Origin: Actinoplanes philippinensis
Lineage (GTDB): Bacteria > Actinomycetota > Actinomycetes > Mycobacteriales > Micromonosporaceae
Length of the DNA stretch: 64,000 nt
Direction: 5' to 3'
Assembly (NCBI RefSeq): GCF_900113015.1
Contig: NZ_FONV01000017.1
Coordinates: forward strand, 62,001 to 126,000
The notes beneath the pieces are model-generated. The model was not told the DNA's origin. It saw nothing but the letters and a program-made list of their open reading frames with translations, and did no database searches. Position numbers and translations under genes: made by a program. Positions 43,676 through 52,717 of the stretch are shown here, piece by piece (the first letter of the stretch is position 1; every line of letters begins with the position of its first letter).

Positions 43676-44716
43676 TCACCGCATCCGTGACGCCGAATGC
43701 GCTGCTCCGGACGGTTCGCCGATCACCGCGTGCAGCACGTCGTCGAGAGTGATCACACCGAGCGGCCGGCGCCCGTCGCTGACCAGCACGATGTGCAGGC
43801 GGTCGCGGCGCATGGTGAGCAGCAGATCGGCGAGGCTGCGGTCCGGCGGCACCACCGCCAGCGGGCGGATCACTTCGGCGGGCACCGGGAGGCGGCGCTG
43901 GGCTCCGCCGTACCCCAGGATGTCTTTGACGTGCACGAATCCCAGCACCCGCCGGGTGTCGCGCTGGACCACCGGAAACCGGGACCGGCCGCTGCGGGTG
44001 GCGACCGCTTCGAGCGTCGCGGGCGACACGTCGGCGGCCACGGTGGTGACCCGTGACCAGGGCAGCAGGGTGTCGGCGGCGGTGCGGTTGCTGAGGCCGA
44101 GCGCGGCGTGGATCCGGGCGTACTGCTCGGAGCCGAGCAGCCCCTCGCTGCGGGCCTGGGTGACCATGCCGGCCAGCTCCTCGGCGGTGAAGACCGTCTT
44201 GACCGCGTCGGTGGTCTCGATCTTCCACAGCTTGAGGATGTTGCGGGAGGCCCAGCGCATCGCGTTGAGCAGCGGTTTGGTGGCGATGCAGAAGGCCAGC
44301 ATGAACGGGCCGAGGATGAGCGCGGACCGCTCCGGACCGGCCAGCGTGATGTTCTTCGGCACCATCTCGCCGACGACCGTGTGCAGGAACGTCACGATCA
44401 TCAGCGCCAGCACGAAGGCGATCGGGTGCACCGCGTTGTCCGGCAGGCCGATCGCATGGAACGGCGTCTCCAGCAGGTGCGCGACGGTCGGCTCGGCGAT
44501 CGCGCCGAGGACCAGCGTGCAGATGGTGATGCCGAGCTGGGCGCCGGCGATCATCAGCGGGATCTGGCTCATCGCCGACAGCGCCCAGCGGGCCGCCTGC
44601 GAGGTCTCCGCCAACGGCTCCAGCGCGGTACGCCGAGACGCGATCAGTGCGAACTCGCCACCTACGAAGAGACCGTTTCCGATCAGCAGAACCGCGACGA
44701 AGAGCAGCTCAGTCAT
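43676..44716 (-). CDS. CNNM/CBS-domain membrane protein (second gene of pair)
   Basis: 346 residues. N-terminal CNNM domain with about four TM helices (MTELLFVAVLLIGNGLFVGGEFALIASRR start, GAQLGITICTLVLGAIAEPT, VVGEMVPKNITLAGPE), then a CBS pair (about 205-335). The family includes Mg/Co efflux-linked CorC/CNNM proteins. Lacks the C-terminal CorC_HlyC domain present in its upstream neighbour. Start overlaps the neighbour's stop by eight bases. Confidence 0.9.
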   Translation of the reverse strand: MTELLFVAVLLIGNGLFVGGEFALIASRRTALEPLAETSQAARWALSAMSQIPLMIAGAQLGITICTLVLGAIAEPTVAHLLETPFHAIGLPDNAVHPIAFVLALMIVTFLHTVVGEMVPKNITLAGPERSALILGPFMLAFCIATKPLLNAMRWASRNILKLWKIETTDAVKTVFTAEELAGMVTQARSEGLLGSEQYARIHAALGLSNRTAADTLLPWSRVTTVAADVSPATLEAVATRSGRSRFPVVQRDTRRVLGFVHVKDILGYGGAQRRLPVPAEVIRPLAVVPPDRSLADLLLTMRRDRLHIVLVSDGRRPLGVITLDDVLHAVIGEPSGAAHSASRMR

Positions 44717-46043
44717 CGGACGGCTCCGGCGGGGCGACCACGCGCACCTGCTCGATGCGGTGCCGGTCGACCTCCATCACGGTGAACTCCCACCCGTGCT
44801 CCTCCAGCGACTCGCCGGCGACCGGGATGTGCCCGAGGCGGGCCAGCAGGAAGCCGGCCAGCGTCTCGTAGGGCCCCTCGGGCAGCCGGAAGCCGGTCTG
44901 CTCGTGCACCTCGTCCTCCCGGAGCAGCCCGTCCACCAGGAACGTCTTCTCCCCGCCGGGGGCGGTCAGCTCCTGTGTGCCGGTCTCGTCGAGGTCGGCG
45001 TCGTGCTCGTCGGCGATCTCGCCCACCAGCTCCTCGACCAGGTCCTCGATCGTGACGACGCCGTCGGTGCCGCCGTACTCGTCGACCACGATGGCCAGGT
45101 CGGCGCCGGCCGTCCGCAGCACCTCGAGCACCTTGTCCAGGTTGAGGCTCTCCGGCACGTAGACCGGCTCCCGGGCGAGGGTGGAGACACGGGTCGCGGC
45201 CCGTCGCTCGGGTGGCACGCCGAGAGCGTCGTTCACGCCGACCACTCCGGTGACCACGTCGAGCGTCACCTCGTACACCGGAAATCGGGTGTGACCGGTC
45301 TCACGCGCCACCGTGATGAGGTCCGCGACGGTCGCGGTGGTCTTGAGCCCGACGACGTCGACCCGCGGGGTCATCGCCTTGGCCGCCCGTTTCTCCCCGA
45401 ACCGGATGGTCCGGCGCAGCAGGGTGGCGGTCTCGGCGGGCAGCGCGCCGGCCGAGGCGCTGATCGCGGCGAGCAGGCCGAGCTCCTCCGGGGAGCGGGC
45501 GCTGGCCAGCTCCTCCTGAGGCTCGATGCCGAGGCGCCGGACCAGCCAGTTCGCCGTGCCGTTGAGCGCGGCGATCAGCCATTTGAAGACGATCGAGAAG
45601 GTACGCAGGGGTGCCGCCGTGCGCAGCGCGATGCCCATCGGCCGGGCGAGTGCCGCGTTCTTCGGCACCAGCTCACCGAAGAGCATCGAGACCAGGGTGG
45701 CCACCACCAGGGCGATCACGTGTGTGACGGTGTCGGTGGAGGCGCCGGCGACCGGCTCGATCAGCGGGATGAAGAGCTCGGAGAGGGCCGGCTCGGCCAG
45801 GTATCCGGTGAGCAGCGCGGTGAGCGTGATGCCGAGCTGTGCGCCGGAGAGCTGGAAGGACAGCTCGTGCAGGGCGGTCCGGACCCGGCCGGCCGCTCGA
45901 TCGCCCGCGGTGGCCCGGGTGTCGATCTCCGCACGATCGACGGTCACCAACCCGAACTCGGCCGCCACGAAAAACGCGTTGCCCGCCGTGAGCAGCGCAA
46001 AGGCCACCAACGGGAGCACCGCGGTCAGGAGCAGGCCGTCCAT
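44709..46043 (-). CDS. CNNM/CBS/CorC-domain membrane protein (first gene of pair)
   Basis: 444 residues from ATG 46043 (GAGGTGA seven bases upstream). CNNM domain (GAQLGITLTALLTGYLAEPA, MLFGELVPKNAALARP), CBS pair including VVDEYGGTDGVVTIEDLVEELVGEI, and a C-terminal CorC_HlyC domain (about 360-435). Two adjacent CNNM genes are common in actinobacteria and are proposed to act in Mg2+/cation homeostasis; a heteromer is plausible from the overlap. Confidence 0.9.
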   Translation of the reverse strand: MDGLLLTAVLPLVAFALLTAGNAFFVAAEFGLVTVDRAEIDTRATAGDRAAGRVRTALHELSFQLSGAQLGITLTALLTGYLAEPALSELFIPLIEPVAGASTDTVTHVIALVVATLVSMLFGELVPKNAALARPMGIALRTAAPLRTFSIVFKWLIAALNGTANWLVRRLGIEPQEELASARSPEELGLLAAISASAGALPAETATLLRRTIRFGEKRAAKAMTPRVDVVGLKTTATVADLITVARETGHTRFPVYEVTLDVVTGVVGVNDALGVPPERRAATRVSTLAREPVYVPESLNLDKVLEVLRTAGADLAIVVDEYGGTDGVVTIEDLVEELVGEIADEHDADLDETGTQELTAPGGEKTFLVDGLLREDEVHEQTGFRLPEGPYETLAGFLLARLGHIPVAGESLEEHGWEFTVMEVDRHRIEQVRVVAPPEPSDD

Positions 46044-46126
46044 GATCGCTTCACCTCGGACCTCATTGTGCCGGACCGGGGCCATTCGCCACCAACCGTG
46101 CTGTCACCGGTCCGGCGTAAACAGGT

Positions 46127-46153
46127 GTGGCCGGCAGCTGAGCTGCCGGCCAC
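46127..46153 (-). terminator. Terminator of the EtfD-like gene
   Basis: A perfect palindromic stem of up to 13 bp (46127-46139 with 46141-46153) between the CNNM gene start and the EtfD-like gene stop at 46168. Confidence 0.7.
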
Positions 46154-46167
46154 GGACGAGAGAACGA

Positions 46168-48303
46168 TCAGGCTTCCTGTTTCAGCGAGCGGAGCAGGAC
46201 GGTGGCCACGTCGACCACTTCGACCTCTTCCTGCTTGCCCTTGCCGGTGACCCCGTCGCCGATCATGGTGTAGCAGAACGGGCAGCCGACCGCGATCGTC
46301 TTGGCGCCGGTGGCCAGGGCCTCCTCGGTCCGCTCCACGTTGATCCGCTTGCCGATCCGCTCCTCCATCCACATGCGGGCGCCGCCGGCGCCGCAGCAGA
46401 AGGAACGCTCCTGGTTACGCGGCATCTCGATCAGGTTGGCGGCCTCACCGAGCACCTCCCGGGGCGCGTCGAAGACCCGGTTGTGCCGGCCCAGGTAGCA
46501 GGGGTCGTGGTAGGTCACGTCACCGTCGATCGGCTGGACCGGGGTGAGTTTGCCCTGCTTGACCAGGTGGGCCAGGAGCTGGGTGTGGTGCACCACCTCG
46601 ACCTTGAGGCCGAGCTGCTCGTACTCGTTGCCCAGGGTGTTGAAGCAGTGCGGGCAGGTGGCCACGATCTTCTTGACGTTGGCCTCCTGCAGCGTCTCGA
46701 CGTTCTGCTGAGCGAGCATCTGGAAGATGAACTCGTTGCCGATCCGCCGGGCCGGGTCGCCGGAGCAGGTCTCGCCCTCGCCGAGGATCGCGTAGTTGAC
46801 GCCGGCCTCGTGCAGCAGTGTGGCCACCGCGCGGGTGGTCTTCTTCGCCCGGTCCTCGAACGCGCCGGCACACCCGACCCAGAACAGATATTCGAAGTCC
46901 TCGACCTCGCCGACTCGCGGCACCTCGAAGTCGAGACCCTTGGTCCAGTCCTCGCGGGTGTTCTGCGGGGCGCCCCACGGGTTGCCCTTGTTCTCCAGGT
47001 TGCGCAGCATCACGCCGGCCTCGGAGGGGAAGCTCGACTCGATCAGCACCTGGTAACGGCGCATGTCGACGATGTGGTCGATGTGCTCGATGTCGACCGG
47101 GCACTGCTCGACGCACGCGCCGCAGGTGGTGCAGGACCAGAGCACGTCCGGGTCGATGACGCCCTGGTCCTCGGCGGTGCCGATCAGCGGGCGGTTGCCC
47201 TCGGCGAGGGCGAGGACGTCCATGTGCGCGAGCTGGGCCTCGGTGGCCTTCTCCTCGCCCATCAGATCTTTCCCGCCTCCGGCGAGGAGATAAGGGGCTT
47301 TGGCGTACGCGTGATCGCGCAACGACAGCACGAGGAGTTTGGGTGACAGCGGCTTGGCAGTGTTCCACGCCGGGCACTGCGACTGGCAGCGGCCGCACTC
47401 GGTGCAGGTGGAGAAGTCGAGCAGGCCCTTCCAGGTGAACTGCTCGATCTGGTTGACACCGAAGAGGTCCTTCTCCGGGTCGGCCTCCTCGAAGTCGAGG
47501 GGCTTGCCGTCGCTCATCATCGGCTTCAGCGCGCCGAGACCCGAGCCGGCCGGCTTCTCCGGGCTGCGCTTGAAGTAGATGTTGAAGAACGCCAGGAATC
47601 GGTGCCAGGCCACACCCATCGTCGGGTTCAGCGAGATGGTGATCAGCCAGGTCATCGAGATGCAGATCTTGATGAGCGCCATCCAGGTGGCGCCGTCCTC
47701 CCAGGCGGGGAGGATCGAGCCGACCGCGTGGCTCACCGGGGTGGCCCACAGCGGGTACTCGAAGTGGTCGGTGGCGACCTTGAAGCCCCGGATCAGGAAG
47801 CCGAAGATCAGCACCCCGACGATGACGGCCTCGACGAAATACGCCTGCCACATGGTCGAGCCCAGGAACCGGCTCCTCTTGACCACGCCCGGCTTGTTCC
47901 GCTGCCGCACGAAGATCAGGTAGAGGATGCCGATCGTGCCCAGGATCCCGAACCACTCGGTGACCAGCCCGAAGATCGTCCAGTGGCCGATGACCGGCAG
48001 GCCCATCGCCGGAGCCACGACCTCGAAGTAGGCCTCCAGCACCAGCAGCGACAGGATGATGAACGAGAACATCACGAACCAGTGCGCCGCACCGATCGCG
48101 GACCACTTCAGCATCCTGGTGTGACCGACGGTCTCCGCCAGCATGGTTTTCGTCCGCGTCGCCGGCTCGGCGAACCGGGCCGGATCGGGCTGACCCTGCC
48201 GGATCACCGCGGTGATGGTCATGACGGCGCGGACCGCCAGGTAGACGGCCACCGCCGTGATTGCCCCGGCCAAGACGGTGGCGACTATCTGCGCGATGCC
48301 CAT
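46168..48303 (-). CDS. etfD: Membrane iron-sulfur oxidoreductase, EtfD-like (ETF:menaquinone route)
   Basis: 711 residues. Six or so N-terminal TM helices (residues 1-245, NarI/cytochrome-b-like) precede two 4Fe-4S ferredoxin motifs (CTECGRCQSQCP and CTTCGACVEQCP) and two CCG domains (CYLGRHN..., SFCCGAGGARMWMEE, HdrD type). The layout matches mycobacterial Rv0338c (EtfD), which takes electrons from EtfBA and is needed for acyl-CoA dehydrogenase activity. ATG 48303 has GAGGAGG upstream. A palindrome in its promoter region is shared with the FadE5-type gene at 35835-37691. ETF genes themselves are outside the window. Confidence 0.9.
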   Translation of the reverse strand: MGIAQIVATVLAGAITAVAVYLAVRAVMTITAVIRQGQPDPARFAEPATRTKTMLAETVGHTRMLKWSAIGAAHWFVMFSFIILSLLVLEAYFEVVAPAMGLPVIGHWTIFGLVTEWFGILGTIGILYLIFVRQRNKPGVVKRSRFLGSTMWQAYFVEAVIVGVLIFGFLIRGFKVATDHFEYPLWATPVSHAVGSILPAWEDGATWMALIKICISMTWLITISLNPTMGVAWHRFLAFFNIYFKRSPEKPAGSGLGALKPMMSDGKPLDFEEADPEKDLFGVNQIEQFTWKGLLDFSTCTECGRCQSQCPAWNTAKPLSPKLLVLSLRDHAYAKAPYLLAGGGKDLMGEEKATEAQLAHMDVLALAEGNRPLIGTAEDQGVIDPDVLWSCTTCGACVEQCPVDIEHIDHIVDMRRYQVLIESSFPSEAGVMLRNLENKGNPWGAPQNTREDWTKGLDFEVPRVGEVEDFEYLFWVGCAGAFEDRAKKTTRAVATLLHEAGVNYAILGEGETCSGDPARRIGNEFIFQMLAQQNVETLQEANVKKIVATCPHCFNTLGNEYEQLGLKVEVVHHTQLLAHLVKQGKLTPVQPIDGDVTYHDPCYLGRHNRVFDAPREVLGEAANLIEMPRNQERSFCCGAGGARMWMEERIGKRINVERTEEALATGAKTIAVGCPFCYTMIGDGVTGKGKQEEVEVVDVATVLLRSLKQEA

Positions 48304-48339
48304 GTGGTGCCTCCTCGGTCGGCGGTGCGCCAGCCCATG

Positions 48340-48353
48340 TTACCCACGAGTAA
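48340..48353 (-). promoter_or_regulatory. Palindromic operator candidate upstream of EtfD-like gene
   Basis: TTACCCACGAGTAA lies 37 bases before the ATG. It agrees at 12 of 15 positions (with flanking base) with site A of the acyl-CoA dehydrogenase promoter, and its flank GAGTAATAGAG is identical to the flank of site B. Confidence 0.65.
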
Positions 48354-48399
48354 TAGAGGGTGCGCGACAACCGGTCAAGAGGAAGCGCCCCACGCCGAA

Positions 48400-48429
48400 A
48401 GCGCACCCCAGGACGAGCAGGGGTGCGCT
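48400..48429 (-). terminator. Terminator of crgA
   Basis: A perfect 10-bp stem (48400-48409 with 48420-48429) with a ten-base loop, followed by TTTC on the minus strand. Confidence 0.8.
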
Positions 48430-48477
48430 AACTTTCGGAGATTTTCACGTATCTGCGGCGGAAAGGGAAACAGCGTT

Positions 48478-48741
48478 TCAACGCCAGCGAGAGAGCAGGC
48501 CCAGCGACGCCACCATGCAGCCGAAGCCGACCGCCAGATTCCAGTACTCCCAGCTCGCGACCGGCCACTGCTGTGACGACAGGTAGTAGACGACGAGCCA
48601 GGCGATGCCGACGACGATCAGGGCCACCGCGCTGACGGGCACCCAGACCGGACTCGGCTTGTTGGACGCACCCTTCACCGCCGGGTTGATGTCCGACGGC
48701 GGGGTGTAGACCTTCTTCTTGCGAACCACTGACTTGGGCAC
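48478..48741 (-). CDS. crgA: Cell division protein CrgA
   Basis: 87 residues from GTG 48741, with AGGAG eight bases upstream. Begins VPKSVVRKKKVYTPP; two TM helices (WVPVSAVALIVVGIAWLVVYYL and WNLAVGFGCMVASLGLLSRW), as in actinobacterial CrgA, which interacts with FtsZ/FtsQ and FtsI-type PBPs and coordinates septation with growth. Divergent from the DUF881 gene. Confidence 0.95.
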   Translation of the reverse strand: MPKSVVRKKKVYTPPSDINPAVKGASNKPSPVWVPVSAVALIVVGIAWLVVYYLSSQQWPVASWEYWNLAVGFGCMVASLGLLSRWR

Positions 48742-48915
48742 GGCGATCTCCTGAGGGCAACAAGTGGTGAACAACCCACCGCTGAGCGGCTCCGGAACTC
48801 CCGAATGCTGCCCGTGGCGAATACTGTTCGACCGCTAGCGTAGTCAAGGCGGTACGCAGACAGGCACCCGCCGGGGCGAGAAAATACCCCGAGCGTCTGT
48901 TCTTGAGGGGGCTGG

Positions 48916-49737
48916 GTGGCTTTTCGAGGGGTTGGCGGCGTTCAGAACGACGCCGGTGGGGCCTCCTGGCGGCTCGTGCTCCGGCGCGTCGCACGCGGCC
49001 TCCGGCCACGGCGTGACCGCCGCAGATCGATCTGGTCCGCGGGGGTGCCGCTGATCGCGCTGGCGGCGGGTCTGCTCTTCACGACGTCGGCGACCACCGC
49101 TGACGGTACGGCACTGCGCGACGACCGCCGGCCGCGTTTGACTCAACTGATCGCCGAGAAGCGGGACCGGCTGGCCACCAACGAGAAGAAGGCCGCCGAC
49201 CTGCGTGCCCAGGTCGACCAGCAGACCAGCCGGCTGGCCGCGCTCGATCCACCCGCCCAGGACCAGGCCAACGTGTTACGCCAGTCGGCCGGATTCTCCG
49301 ATCTGCAGGGCCCCGGCATGACGGTGACCCTCAACGACTCCCCCCGCCGCGGCAGCGACTTCGGCGACAACGCCCCGGACAACGACGATCTCGTCGTCCA
49401 CCAGGGTGACGTGCAGGCCGTGGTGAACGCGTTGTGGGCAGGTGGCGCGGAAGCCATGACAATCATGGATATCCGTGTGATCTCCACGAGCGCGGTACGC
49501 TGTGTCGGCAACACGCTGCTCCTTCACGGCCAGTTCTTCTCACCGCCTTTCAAGATCACCGCGATCGGCGAACCCACAGCGCTTGATCGCGCGTTGGACT
49601 CGTCAGAGGGAGTCAGGCAGTTCCGGGAGGCCGTCACCGACTTCGGGCTCGGTTACACGGAAAAGGTGGAGAAGAACGTGACAGTGCAGGCGTACGACGG
49701 ATCGACCGACCTCCGATCGGCGCAGGCTGCCCGGTGA
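48916..49737 (+). CDS. DUF881-family membrane-anchored protein
   Basis: 273 residues. A basic N-terminus and one TM helix (AGVPLIALAAGLLFTTSATT) are followed by a coiled coil (LIAEKRDRLATNEKKAADLRAQVDQQ) and the DUF881 domain with GPGMTVTLNDSP and LWAGGAEAMTIMDIRVISTSAVRC. Always found near crgA and the sortase in actinobacteria; function unknown. A TTA leucine codon is at 49276-49278. Stop overlaps the next gene start. Confidence 0.9.
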   Translation: MAFRGVGGVQNDAGGASWRLVLRRVARGLRPRRDRRRSIWSAGVPLIALAAGLLFTTSATTADGTALRDDRRPRLTQLIAEKRDRLATNEKKAADLRAQVDQQTSRLAALDPPAQDQANVLRQSAGFSDLQGPGMTVTLNDSPRRGSDFGDNAPDNDDLVVHQGDVQAVVNALWAGGAEAMTIMDIRVISTSAVRCVGNTLLLHGQFFSPPFKITAIGEPTALDRALDSSEGVRQFREAVTDFGLGYTEKVEKNVTVQAYDGSTDLRSAQAAR

Positions 49738-52712
49738 TGGTTCCCCCGGAGTACCCCGCGAACCCGTCCGGCTCGGGCCGGCACCGCGCGCCCGACGGCG
49801 ACGCCCAGACCGCGTACATCCCGCGGATCACCGACACCGCACCCGACGGCGTCCCCGGCGGGCCGCTCACGTCCCCCGCCGGCCCCGGCACCAACGTCGA
49901 CCCCCACCCGCCGGCCTCGCCGCCCGCCCACGACGAGATCAGCGCCGCGGCCGCGGCGGCCCGGCGACGGGCTGCCGAGGAGGCCGCCGGATCAGCGGCC
50001 CTCAGGGACGATCTGGGCAGCCGTGGCGCTGTTTCGCCCACCGTGACCCCGGTCGGGCCGTCCGGGCCGGTCAGCGAGCCGCTCAACGGGGCGCAGGCGG
50101 GTGGATACACGCCACGCCGCGCCGCGCCGCACTCGGAGCCGGTGTCGCCGCCCGCGCAGCCGTCATGGAACGCGACCCCGACCGCCAGGATCGACACCTC
50201 GCTCGCCGCCGCGACCCTGCGATCGGGCGCCCCGACCCAGCCGGTCGCCCCGGGCGCCGCTGCTTCCGCGCCGGGTTTCCCGGCTCCGGCCAGCACGCCG
50301 GGGTCTCCCACCCCGGCCGGCGCGCACGTCCCCACCACCCCGGCCGCCGCCAACGGCTTCCCCGCCCCTGCCGCCGCCAACGGCTTCCCTGCCCCGGCCT
50401 CGGCTGGCGGCTTCCCTGCTCCGGCCGCTGCCAACGGCTCTCCCGCCCCGGCCGCCGCCAACGGCTCTCCCGCCCCGGCCGCCGCCAACGGCTTCCCCGC
50501 CCCGGCCTCGGCTGGCGGTCACGGACTTTCGACGCCGACCGCTGCTACCGGCTCCCCGGGCTCGGCCGGCAGCCACGGATTCCCCGGCCCGGCGGCAGCG
50601 TCCAGTCCTGCGCCGTCGGCCGCGATGCACGACACCAGCACCCCCGCCTATGCCAACGGCTTCCCCGCCCCGGCCGGAGCGACCGGCTCCCAGGCGTCAG
50701 CGTCCGGCTTTCCGGCCTCGACCGGCGCTCACGGGTTCCCCGGCTCGGCCGGCACCAATGGCTTCCCTGCCCCGACCGCTGCCACCGGCTCACCGGCTTC
50801 GGCCGGCGGGCACGGATTCCCCGGCGCACCGGGCTCGGCCGGCGGTCACGGTTCGGCTGTCGCAGCGGCCACGCAGGCGCTTCCGGTGGCGACCTCCGCG
50901 GTTGCCCATGGCTCCTCGGTTTCGACCACCGTGCCGGGTGCCGGAAACGGTCATCCCGCCCAGCCCCCGGCGCACGGCGCATTGAGCATGCCCGCACCGT
51001 CGGCCGCGCACGGCGCGTTGAACATGCCCGCACCATCCGCCGCGCAGGGCACATTGAACATGCCCGCCCCGTCTGCCGCGCACGGCACCTTGAACATGCC
51101 CGCACCATCCGCCGCGCATGGCACATTCAGCATGCCTGCATCGTCCGCCGCGCAGGGCACGTTGAATATGCCTGCACCGTCTGCCGCGCACGGCGCGTTG
51201 AGCATGCCGGTTCCCGCGCCGCCCCGGAATCAGACCGCCCCGGCACCGTCCGTGGCGACGGATCCGCTGGCAGCGCCCGCGGGTTCGCACCCTCAGGCGC
51301 TCAACACGGCGGGCTCCTACGACGGCGCGACGACGGCGTGGGCGCCCACTGCCGATCAGCAGGGCCGCGCGCAGCAAGGCTGGTCTCGGACCGATTATGG
51401 ATCCGGCACCGGCTGGCCTCCCCCGGAGCAGGCCGGCACTCCAACTGCCCCGGCCGATTGGCTGCCCGGCGACAGGCAGGCCGGTGACAGGCAGGCCGAC
51501 GACCGGCAGGGTGGCGACCGGCAGGGTGGCGACCGGCACGCCGGCGAAAAGCAGGCCGGTGACCGGCTGCCCGGCGACTGGCAGGGTGCCGACCGGCACG
51601 CCGGCGAAAGGCTGCCCGGCGACTGGCAGGGTGGTGACTGGCAGGGCGGCGATCGGCAGGGTGAGTCGGCTCCGGCGTGGACGGCCGGGCCCACGCGGGA
51701 TCCGAGCGTGACCGCTGTCATCCGTACCATCGATGCTCCGACCGGGATTCTGCCAGCGGTGACTCCCGCCCGCCCGGCCGCGCCCGCAGTTCCTCCGCCC
51801 GGCGCCGCAGCGCAGGCCGCGCGTGATGCGGCCGGTCCGGACGCCGCTCTGGGAGCCGCGTCGGTGTCACCCGCCGCGGCGCACTCCGGCGGCGTTCCCG
51901 AGGAGACCGAGGCTGAACCGGCCGAGGACACGAAGGCGAAACGCGGTGAGCGCGTGGTCAAGCTGCGCCCCGAACAGACCGACGAGGGCTACAAGAGCGT
52001 CTACTCCGAGCTGACCCGCCCGACCGTGGGTTCCCGGATCCGCACCGGCATCCGCACGTCCGGCGAGCTGATGATCACTTTCGGTCTCGTGGTGCTGCTC
52101 TTCGCCGGTTATCAGGTCTTCGGCAACTCGGCTGCGGTCGATGCCGAGCAGGACACTCTCGGCTCGGAGCTGGATCAGGCGTGGGCCGACCCGACGGTGG
52201 CCCCGACCGCGAGCTCGGCCGTGAAGGCCCCGAAGGCGCCCGGCGCCGATCTGGTGGGCCGGCTCTACATCCCGAAGCTGGACAAGAAGTGGGTGGTCGT
52301 CGACGGCGTCCAGCCCGACGACATCCGGTACGCGCCGGGCCACTACCCGGACACCGCGAAGCCCGGCCAGGTCGGCAACTTCTCGGTCGCCGGTCACCGG
52401 GTCCGGAAGATCTTCTGGCGGCTCGACGAGTTGCAGGACGGCGACGTCATCGGTGTAGAGACGCGGGAGAGCTGGTACGTCTACCACGTCTACCAGCAGG
52501 AGGTCGTGAAGCCGAACCAGGTCGAGGTGGTCGCCCCGGTGCCGGGCAAGCCCAAGGCCAAACCGACCCAGGCGCTGCTCACGCTCACCACCTGCAACCC
52601 GAAATTCAACAACTACGAGCGCCTGATCATCCACGCCGAGCTGGTCAAGACGGTCCCCCGGGATCAGGCCCTGCCCGACGCCGGCATGCCGGCCGAGATG
52701 AAAGCCCCCTGA
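49737..52712 (+). CDS. Class E sortase with very long disordered N-terminal region
   Basis: 991 residues. Residues 1-735 are disordered, with three repeat types: xxANGFPAPA (about 200-330), AHGTLNMPAPSA (about 415-500, seven or so copies) and GDRQAGDRQ/GDWQGG (about 575-650). One TM helix follows (about 775-795), then a sortase domain (about 835-975) with catalytic His887 (VAGHR), Cys953 (TLTTC) and Arg962. Class E sortases attach LAxTG-type proteins to peptidoglycan. ATG 49737 overlaps the DUF881 stop (TGATG); GTG 49734 is an equal alternative. The disordered part is cytoplasmic if type II. Confidence 0.87.
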   Translation: MVPPEYPANPSGSGRHRAPDGDAQTAYIPRITDTAPDGVPGGPLTSPAGPGTNVDPHPPASPPAHDEISAAAAAARRRAAEEAAGSAALRDDLGSRGAVSPTVTPVGPSGPVSEPLNGAQAGGYTPRRAAPHSEPVSPPAQPSWNATPTARIDTSLAAATLRSGAPTQPVAPGAAASAPGFPAPASTPGSPTPAGAHVPTTPAAANGFPAPAAANGFPAPASAGGFPAPAAANGSPAPAAANGSPAPAAANGFPAPASAGGHGLSTPTAATGSPGSAGSHGFPGPAAASSPAPSAAMHDTSTPAYANGFPAPAGATGSQASASGFPASTGAHGFPGSAGTNGFPAPTAATGSPASAGGHGFPGAPGSAGGHGSAVAAATQALPVATSAVAHGSSVSTTVPGAGNGHPAQPPAHGALSMPAPSAAHGALNMPAPSAAQGTLNMPAPSAAHGTLNMPAPSAAHGTFSMPASSAAQGTLNMPAPSAAHGALSMPVPAPPRNQTAPAPSVATDPLAAPAGSHPQALNTAGSYDGATTAWAPTADQQGRAQQGWSRTDYGSGTGWPPPEQAGTPTAPADWLPGDRQAGDRQADDRQGGDRQGGDRHAGEKQAGDRLPGDWQGADRHAGERLPGDWQGGDWQGGDRQGESAPAWTAGPTRDPSVTAVIRTIDAPTGILPAVTPARPAAPAVPPPGAAAQAARDAAGPDAALGAASVSPAAAHSGGVPEETEAEPAEDTKAKRGERVVKLRPEQTDEGYKSVYSELTRPTVGSRIRTGIRTSGELMITFGLVVLLFAGYQVFGNSAAVDAEQDTLGSELDQAWADPTVAPTASSAVKAPKAPGADLVGRLYIPKLDKKWVVVDGVQPDDIRYAPGHYPDTAKPGQVGNFSVAGHRVRKIFWRLDELQDGDVIGVETRESWYVYHVYQQEVVKPNQVEVVAPVPGKPKAKPTQALLTLTTCNPKFNNYERLIIHAELVKTVPRDQALPDAGMPAEMKAP

Positions 52713-52717
52713 CGGCG

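Noticed and set aside
48821..48835. LexA-like sequence CGAAT-N3-GTTCG upstream of crgA/DUF881
   Set aside because: The spacer is three rather than four bases and the left half is imperfect.
50990..51210. Direct repeats of about 36 bases resembling a CRISPR array
   Set aside because: They encode the AHGTLNMPAPSA peptide repeats of the sortase without gaps.
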